NCBI GenBank assembly: GCA_030830565.1
Contig: JAURMR010000043.1
Span: 1 to 64,000 of the forward strand
DNA: 64,000 nucleotides
Direction: 5' to 3'
DNA from: Acidimicrobiales bacterium
GTDB taxonomy: Bacteria > Actinomycetota > Acidimicrobiia > Acidimicrobiales > Acidimicrobilacustridaceae
Made by a program: the position numbers and the translations under genes. Within the stretch, counting starts at the first letter, position 1. Each line of letters opens with the position of its first letter. This document shows positions 58,775-64,000 of this stretch, one piece after another. The notes under the pieces are model-generated. The model was not told where the DNA came from. It did no database searches and worked only from the letters and a program-made list of their open reading frames with translations.

Positions 58775-61282
58775 GTGAGGCTGAATAGACTTTTCGTTCG
58801 ATCTCTGAACGGAGTCGGGTTGACGTCATTCCCCCTCACCAACGAATGTGCTGTTGTGCGCGACCAAGCGCCTCGTTCGTCGCGGGTGGTGCCCCGTGTT
58901 GTTCGAGTCGCACTTTTCATCGCTGCGTTTCTTGGCTTGTCGGTCGTCACGTCGTTTGTTGCATCAGCGCTCACCGCTTCTCCAGCGAACGCTCTCCTCC
59001 GCGGAATTGATGTTGCGAGTTGGCAACATGCAGGAACCACAGGATCGACATGTGGTCGACCAATCGATTGGGTACAGGTTCGCAACTCGGGTATCTCGTT
59101 TGCGTATGTGAAATCGACGCAGGCAACGAATTACACAAATCCGTGCTTTGCGCAGGATTGGTCGGGCATTGCTGCCGCAGGCTTACTTCGCGGCTCTTAC
59201 CACTATGCCAAGCCGGCACTTCCGATCAGCACGGCGGTCGATCAGGCCAGGTATTTCGTGTCGCGCGCTGGATCGATGACTGGTCCCGGAGATTTGCCCG
59301 GAATGCTTGATCTTGAAGAAACAGGTGGACTCAACGCTCCCGAGTTATCGGACTGGACACGAGCGTTTATGAACGAGGTGACATTGCTCACTGGGAAGAA
59401 GCCAGTGCTCTACATGGGCGCGTTTTTCTTTCCAGGAACAATTGCTCCTGATATTTCAGCGAATTATCGCCTTTGGCTTCCGAGCTACATGTGTCAGAGC
59501 AACACCGGTGAACGCCTGTGCAACCCCTACACCGATACGCGTCAGCCCCGCCTCCCCACGGGCTGGTCATCGTGGACCTGGTGGCAGTTCTCAAGTATTG
59601 AGAACGTTCCCGGCATCTACGCGAACTCCTCTGGTGGCGAACTCGACAACGTCGATATGAATTTCTTCTGCTGCGACCTTGCGTCGTTGCAGGCCCTCGC
59701 AGGAAGTGGCGGTGGCGCAGGATCGCCATTTGGAACCCTTCACTCAATCTCGGTGCCAGAGCCGACGTACGCGAACGTCTTCGGATGGGCGATTGATCCC
59801 GATACACGTGAACCCATCAAGGTGCACGTGTATGTCGATAGCCAGGGTTATGAAGTCACGGCGGGTGGCACATTCCCCGGGCTCGCCACCGCCTATCCAG
59901 GATTTGGCGGCGACCACGCGTTCTTCACCGTGGTGCCGGTTCCGCTCGGAGCCAAACAGGTCTGCGCGTATGGAATCAACGTGGGCTCTGGAGTGCACTC
60001 GCTTCTCGGCTGCAAGTCCTTGGGCGGCGATCCCTTTGGTGTCATTGATACGGCGCGTGCTGCCGGCCCAGGTCGTATCGAAGTTTCGGGATGGGCGATC
60101 GATCCCAACGGCACAACCCCGACGCAGGTTGTTGCGCGTGTAAATGGTGTCGACACCGTCGTGACCGCGAATCAAAACCGTCCTGATCTTGGCAATCCCA
60201 GTGGCTTAGGGAATCTGCATGGCTACACCGCAAGCGTTCAGGTGCCTACGGGCGGCAATATCCAAGTGTGTGTGAGCGCAACGAACTCAATCGGACCGGG
60301 CAGCTCGGCCTCTCTTGGGTGTCGAACGGTTGCCATGCCGGGTGGTTCGCCGATCGGGGTCGTCGATACCGCAGTCGGTGGCATGGGTTCGTTGTCAGTC
60401 ACTGGTTGGGTTGTCGATCCCGATACCTCCGCATCGATAGACGTGCACGTGTATGTCGACGGCGTTGGACGCGTGGCGCTTCGTGCCGACGGAACCCGTA
60501 ACGACGTAGCTGCGGGATTCCCCGGCTACGGGGCCGCACGCGGTTACAGCGGAAACGTGTCCGTCCGAGGTGGTCCGCACAGTGTCTGCGTATATGCCAT
60601 CAATGTTGGTGTCGGCACGAACGTATTGCTGGGTTGTCGAAACGTGCAGGTCACCGGTGGTGCACCATTTGGTGCGTTGGATACAGCGACGTTCACGAAC
60701 GGAGCGATTCAGGTCACTGGCTGGGCCGTTGATCCCGATACCGCTGCATCGATTCCGGTGCATGTGTACCTCGATGGTCAGGGCTTCGCCTTTACTGCGA
60801 ATGGGAATCGGCCCGATATCGGCGGGGGTTTACCTGCCTACGGCGCAGCACACGGATTTAGTGGACCACTTCCTGCACCCGACGGCCCTCACAATGTGTG
60901 CGCCTACGCCATTGATGTTGTCGGGGGAGATGGAAATCGTCTTCTCGGATGCAAGACCGTCAACGTGCCGATGGGAAATCCGATTGGATCAATCGACGGT
61001 GCATCGGTTGCGAATGGAACGGTGTACGCGAATGGTTGGGCAATCGACCCGAACACGGCCTCACCCGACATCGTCCATGTCTATGTGAACGGTTATGGAT
61101 TTGCGGTCTCGGCAAATCAAAGTCGTCCTGATCTGGGAAATCCGTGGGGCCTCGGCTCTGACCACGGTTGGAACTTCGCCACGCCTCGAATCGGCAATGG
61201 CGTCCAACGTGTCTGCGTCTATGCGCTGAATATCGCTGGATCAGGCTCCCATCAGCTTTTGGGCTGCCGGGACGTTTCCTAG
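58775..61282 (+). CDS. Exported GH25 lysozyme with five ~100-residue repeats
   Basis: An 835-residue exported protein inserted between rmlA and rmlC. A long N-terminus precedes the membrane/signal segment (about 43-68, then A-S-P-A-N-A); in-frame TTG 58820, with GGAG just upstream, is an alternative start. GH25 muramidase domain (about 75-310): R-G-I-D-V-A-S-W-Q, F-A-Y-V-K-S-T, G-S-Y-H-Y-A-K, catalytic D-L-E-E at 179-182. Five repeats follow (about 315-835) of the same type as in the lipoprotein upstream. It should cut peptidoglycan glycan strands; the repeats may bind wall polymers. Confidence 0.88.
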   Translation: MRLNRLFVRSLNGVGLTSFPLTNECAVVRDQAPRSSRVVPRVVRVALFIAAFLGLSVVTSFVASALTASPANALLRGIDVASWQHAGTTGSTCGRPIDWVQVRNSGISFAYVKSTQATNYTNPCFAQDWSGIAAAGLLRGSYHYAKPALPISTAVDQARYFVSRAGSMTGPGDLPGMLDLEETGGLNAPELSDWTRAFMNEVTLLTGKKPVLYMGAFFFPGTIAPDISANYRLWLPSYMCQSNTGERLCNPYTDTRQPRLPTGWSSWTWWQFSSIENVPGIYANSSGGELDNVDMNFFCCDLASLQALAGSGGGAGSPFGTLHSISVPEPTYANVFGWAIDPDTREPIKVHVYVDSQGYEVTAGGTFPGLATAYPGFGGDHAFFTVVPVPLGAKQVCAYGINVGSGVHSLLGCKSLGGDPFGVIDTARAAGPGRIEVSGWAIDPNGTTPTQVVARVNGVDTVVTANQNRPDLGNPSGLGNLHGYTASVQVPTGGNIQVCVSATNSIGPGSSASLGCRTVAMPGGSPIGVVDTAVGGMGSLSVTGWVVDPDTSASIDVHVYVDGVGRVALRADGTRNDVAAGFPGYGAARGYSGNVSVRGGPHSVCVYAINVGVGTNVLLGCRNVQVTGGAPFGALDTATFTNGAIQVTGWAVDPDTAASIPVHVYLDGQGFAFTANGNRPDIGGGLPAYGAAHGFSGPLPAPDGPHNVCAYAIDVVGGDGNRLLGCKTVNVPMGNPIGSIDGASVANGTVYANGWAIDPNTASPDIVHVYVNGYGFAVSANQSRPDLGNPWGLGSDHGWNFATPRIGNGVQRVCVYALNIAGSGSHQLLGCRDVS
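59719..61279 (+). repeat. Five ~100-residue coding repeats in the GH25 gene
   Basis: Units begin near 59719, 60026, 60341, 60659 and 60975. Unit 4 is closest to units 3 and 4 of the lipoprotein gene (shared G-L-P-A-Y-G-x-A-H-G and A-N-G-N-R-P-D), suggesting exchange between the two genes. Confidence 0.85.
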
Positions 61283-61301
61283 GAGTCGTTGGGCCGTCGG
61301 C

Positions 61302-61307
61302 TAGTTT
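61302..61307 (+). promoter_or_regulatory. Candidate -10 box (TAGTTT) of rmlCBD
   Basis: TAGTTT is 40 nt before the rmlC ATG. It would let rmlC-rmlB-rmlD be expressed apart from the GH25 gene. Confidence 0.3.
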
Positions 61308-61347
61308 GATCTGACCATTCGGCGACCACGGAAGGCCCCGCCCCCAC

Positions 61348-61914
61348 ATGGCAACGATCACCGAATCTGACCTCATTCGCGGCGTCTACGTGGTGGATCC
61401 CGACATCCATGGTGACGAGCGAGGGTTCTTCGTCGAGACCTATCGCCGTGAGTGGTTCCCACAGGGCCGAGAAATGCTCCAGGGCAATCGCGGCGATCGC
61501 CAAGCCGGCGCCGTGGTCGGACTTCACTACCACCTGCATCAGGCCGACTATTGGTATGTGCCCTATGGGACGGCACGAGTTGTACTTCACGACCTGCGCA
61601 CCGAATCGCCCACCGATGGATCGACACAGTGGCTTGATCTCGGTCGTCAGGCAGACGGAACCCATAGCCATCGCGGAGTCTTCATTCCGCCGGGCGTGGC
61701 GCATGGATTCGCAGCACTGACCGATATGACGATCACCTACCTCGTCGACAACTACTACAACCCGGCCGACGAACTGGGCGTGGCGTGGGACGACCCCGCC
61801 ATCGCCGCCGACTGGGGAGTGTCCGATCCGATTCTTTCGGATCGTGATCGCAAGAATCCGGCACGGGCTGACATCGAATCGCAGTGGCAGCCGCACTGGC
61901 GTCTGCGTCCTTGA
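61348..61914 (+). CDS. rmlC: dTDP-4-dehydrorhamnose 3,5-epimerase
   Basis: Third enzyme of dTDP-L-rhamnose synthesis. The 188-residue cupin has D-E-R-G-F-F-V-E-T-Y-R, Q-G-N-R-G-D-R-Q-A-G-A-V-V-G-L-H-Y-H (active His), H-S-H-R-G-V-F-I-P-P-G-V-A-H-G-F and V-D-N-Y-Y-N-P. The Q-A-D-Y-W-Y-V segment stands in place of the usual Q-A-K-L-V-R-V. rmlB follows 10 nt after its stop. Confidence 0.92.
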   Translation: MATITESDLIRGVYVVDPDIHGDERGFFVETYRREWFPQGREMLQGNRGDRQAGAVVGLHYHLHQADYWYVPYGTARVVLHDLRTESPTDGSTQWLDLGRQADGTHSHRGVFIPPGVAHGFAALTDMTITYLVDNYYNPADELGVAWDDPAIAADWGVSDPILSDRDRKNPARADIESQWQPHWRLRP

Positions 61915-61924
61915 GAGGTATTCC

Positions 61925-62881
61925 ATGAAACTGTTCATCACCGGAGGAGCCGGATTCATCGGCTCCAATTATGTGCGCCACGTTCTCGCTACATCTGACG
62001 ACGAAGTCACGGTGTTCGATGCGCTGACCTATGCAGGCAACCTTTCAAGCCTCGCCGATGTCGCGAACGATGCTCGGTACTCGTTTGTGCAAGGTGATAT
62101 CTGCGACCGTGACGCCGTCGCCGCAGCAATGACGGGCCACGACATGGTTGTCCACTTCGCCGCTGAAAGTCATGTCGATCGATCAATCGTTGATCCCGAC
62201 ACGTTTGTGCGCACGAACTGCCTCGGAACCAATGTCATGTGCGATGTCGCGCGCAACACCGGAGTCGAGCGTTTCCTCCATATCTCGACTGATGAGGTGT
62301 ACGGCTCGATCGACGACGGTTCATTCGTTGAAACGGATCGCCTTGGGCCCCGTTCTCCGTATTCATCCTCGAAAGCCGGATCGGATCTGATTGCGCTCTC
62401 GTATCAGGAGACCTACGGACTGCCAGTTATCGTCACGCGATCATCGAACAACTTCGGTCCATTTCAGTTCCCTGAAAAAGTCATTCCGTTGTTTGTTACC
62501 AACTTGCTTGATGGCAAGAAGGTTCCGCTGTACGGCGACGGTCTCAATGTCCGCGACTGGATCCATGTTCTTGATAACTGTGCTGGCGTTGACACTGTTC
62601 TTCGCACGGGCACAATCGGCGAGATCTACAACATTGGTGGTGGCAACGAAACCACCAATCGTGAACTTACGTCGATGGTCCTTTCGAACATGGGCGTCGG
62701 TGAAGAAATGGTCGAGTACGTGCAAGACCGTCTCGGCCACGACCGTCGCTATTCGATCGATTGTTCGAAGGCCAACGCTCTTGGTTGGAAGCCCTCTCGT
62801 GATCTTGATGTTGCGATCGCTGAAACCGTCGAGTGGTACCGGGCCAATCGTGCCTGGTGGGAACCGCTGAAGGCTCGCTGA
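61925..62881 (+). CDS. rmlB: dTDP-glucose 4,6-dehydratase
   Basis: Second enzyme of the pathway: dTDP-glucose to dTDP-4-keto-6-deoxyglucose. ATG 61925 (AGAGG 5 nt upstream) gives 318 residues. Motifs: F-I-T-G-G-A-G-F-I-G-S-N-Y-V, D-A-L-T-Y-A-G-N, F-A-A-E-S-H-V-D-R-S-I, S-T-D-E-V-Y-G (Thr-Asp-Glu catalytic trio), Y-S-S-S-K-A (Tyr-x3-Lys), R-S-S-N-N-F-G-P-F-Q-F-P-E-K. Starts 10 nt after rmlC and ends 1 nt before rmlD. Confidence 0.95.
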   Translation: MKLFITGGAGFIGSNYVRHVLATSDDEVTVFDALTYAGNLSSLADVANDARYSFVQGDICDRDAVAAAMTGHDMVVHFAAESHVDRSIVDPDTFVRTNCLGTNVMCDVARNTGVERFLHISTDEVYGSIDDGSFVETDRLGPRSPYSSSKAGSDLIALSYQETYGLPVIVTRSSNNFGPFQFPEKVIPLFVTNLLDGKKVPLYGDGLNVRDWIHVLDNCAGVDTVLRTGTIGEIYNIGGGNETTNRELTSMVLSNMGVGEEMVEYVQDRLGHDRRYSIDCSKANALGWKPSRDLDVAIAETVEWYRANRAWWEPLKAR

Positions 62882-62882
62882 G

Positions 62883-63737
62883 GTGCGAGTACTGATCACT
62901 GGTGCCGGTGGCCAGGTTGGCCACGAACTCGTGAGCGTTTTTGGTGCCGGTGGCCACGAGGTCGCTGGTTTTGATCATGCGAGCCTCGACATCACAAGCC
63001 GCGATGCGGTTCACGCAGCGATCGTCGAATTTCACCCGGATGCAATTGTGCATTCGGCAGCGTGGACAGCAGTTGATGCATGTGAGGCCGATCCCGATCG
63101 GGCCTATGCGGTGAATGCAATGGGAACCCGCTTCATCGCTGAGTCGGCTCGACTCGTGGACGCCGCGGTGCACTACATCTCCACCGATTACGTCTTCGAC
63201 GGCACCAAAGAATCGGCCTATGTCGAATGGGACCAAACAAATCCTCAATCGGTCTATGGCGCTTCGAAGCTTGCCGGTGAGCATGAACTCGGTGAGAACT
63301 CGTCGATCATTCGTACTTCATGGGTATGCGGTTTCCACGGGCCAAACATGGTGAAGACCATCCTTCGTATCGCAGCAGAACACGAGACGCTGTCGTTTGT
63401 TGATGATCAGCGCGGGTGTCCCACATTTGCTGACGACCTTGCTGCGATGATCGCTCAACTCGTAGTTGAGCGGCGGACAGGTATTTTCCATGTGACCAAC
63501 GCTGGCCCAGTCAGTTGGTATGAATTTGCGCGCGAGGTTCTCCTGGCAAGCGGGCAGGACCCTGACCGTGTGCTGCCAGTCGCTACTGCGGATCTTCAAC
63601 CGCCGCGTCCGGCGCCCCGTCCTGCAAATTCGGTACTTGACCACGCTGCACTTCGTTTGTCAGGTATCGACACTATGGCCGATTTCCGCGATCCATTGCG
63701 TCGTTTAGTGGCAGCGCTTGGCGAGGTGACGAACTAA
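62883..63737 (+). CDS. rmlD: dTDP-4-dehydrorhamnose reductase
   Basis: Last enzyme, reducing the 4-keto sugar to dTDP-L-rhamnose with NADPH. The 284-residue protein begins at GTG 62883 with V-L-I-T-G-A-G-G-Q-V-G-H-E-L and shows L-D-I-T, V-H-S-A-A-W-T-A-V-D-A-C-E, S-T-D-Y-V-F-D-G, Y-G-A-S-K-L-A-G-E and R-T-S-W-V. The stop of rmlB nearly touches its start, so rmlCBD is one unit. Confidence 0.95.
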   Translation: MRVLITGAGGQVGHELVSVFGAGGHEVAGFDHASLDITSRDAVHAAIVEFHPDAIVHSAAWTAVDACEADPDRAYAVNAMGTRFIAESARLVDAAVHYISTDYVFDGTKESAYVEWDQTNPQSVYGASKLAGEHELGENSSIIRTSWVCGFHGPNMVKTILRIAAEHETLSFVDDQRGCPTFADDLAAMIAQLVVERRTGIFHVTNAGPVSWYEFAREVLLASGQDPDRVLPVATADLQPPRPAPRPANSVLDHAALRLSGIDTMADFRDPLRRLVAALGEVTN

Positions 63738-63754
63738 CGCAGTGTGTTCGCTGG

Positions 63755-64000
63755 CTAGCGACGTGCCAGCCACATACCTGACATCAGCGGTGGAATGACA
63801 ACCGGTTGACCGCTCCATGGCATTTCCGGAACGCCCAGCTCGGGGCATGGAGTGAGACGTTCGATTGATGAGAAGCCGCTTGCCAGAACGGTCCGCTCAA
63901 AATCTTCGGCACCCCAGGTTCGGAAGGCAATAGTGAGTCCATCTCCTCCATGGATCTCGGGGTCAGGGTCAACGTGTGATGCACCGGTCGAATCGGTCCA
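63755..64000 (-). CDS. C-terminal fragment, possibly a methyltransferase
   Basis: Reading in from the window edge on the minus strand, 81 residues are open down to a TAG at 63755-63757. They include L-T-I-A-F-R-T-W-G-A-E-D-F-E-R-T-V-L-A-S-G-F and end L-M-S-G-M-W-L-A-R-R. The pattern S-G-F-x-x-I-E-R ending W-L-A-R-R is typical of methyltransferase C-termini, but this is weak. It converges on rmlD, 17 bp apart. The start lies beyond the window. Confidence 0.5.
   Translation of the reverse strand, partial: WTDSTGASHVDPDPEIHGGDGLTIAFRTWGAEDFERTVLASGFSSIERLTPCPELGVPEMPWSGQPVVIPPLMSGMWLARR

Noticed and set aside
1-64000. tRNA, rRNA, CRISPR arrays, insertion sequences, prophage or integrase genes
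   Set aside because: Reading all intergenic stretches on both strands I saw no cloverleaf, spaced repeats, transposase motifs or target-site duplications. A tRNAscan or ISfinder run would settle short or degenerate cases.

Overview
The window looks like a chromosomal segment of a high-GC actinobacterium, most likely class Acidimicrobiia (Ilumatobacter-like). The evidence is an MshC-type mycothiol ligase, an InhA-type enoyl reductase, a coenzyme F420:NADP oxidoreductase, the phosphatidylinositol mannoside (PIM) block, and many genes with a TANNNT -10 box only 6-9 nt from the start codon, as expected for leaderless transcripts. This placement rests on gene content and order, not on a phylogeny. 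I see no tRNA, rRNA, insertion sequence, phage gene or CRISPR array. Genes are tightly packed and mostly on the + strand.

Layout. 1-1142: C-terminal tail of an RHS protein and an overlapping small membrane protein. 1308-11904: uvrC, a methyltransferase, a DinB-fold protein, rapZ, the glycolytic run gap-pgk-tpiA, secG, an ABC ATPase and two CNNM/CorC-type membrane proteins. 11901-16610: fabI (minus), npdG, mshC, thrS. 16614-26814: HIT protein, two copper-handling lipoproteins, two hypotheticals, then pgsA-patA-pimA, an M48-like protein without its metal site, a DUF3048 protein, pdxS-pdxT and yebC. This follows the mycobacterial order thrS-HIT-pgsA-patA-pimA-...-pdxS-pdxT-yebC with extra genes inserted.

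26939-43360: a peroxiredoxin; a minus block (rsgA, SRPBCC, TIGR01777 epimerase); a 30-residue membrane peptide gene; the ATP-grasp/alpha-E/transglutaminase operon; a lipoate block (lpdA, E2 acyltransferase, and a single reading frame fusing LipB to LipA); two glycosyltransferases; an M24 peptidase; a polytopic membrane protein. 43364-56000: metH (minus) facing pduO, both tied to cobalamin; pepA; an unknown conserved-looking gene; a DUF2304-GT2 pair; a sirtuin; a rhodanese-MoeB fusion; a flippase-like protein and a methyltransferase.

55262-64000: a surface-polysaccharide and cell-wall region. Two exported proteins carry four and five copies of the same ~100-residue repeat (one has a GH25 lysozyme head). 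They flank rmlA and precede rmlC-rmlB-rmlD, so dTDP-L-rhamnose synthesis is complete here. The window ends inside a minus-strand gene.

The most notable points are the LipB-LipA fusion, the metal-site-less M48 homologue, the RHS tail with an overlapping candidate immunity gene, the shared repeats in the rhamnose locus, perfect palindromes in front of gap and pdxS, a nested inverted repeat after the HIT gene, and a 7-mer (GGGGGAG) that by eye is almost confined to one strand regardless of gene direction.
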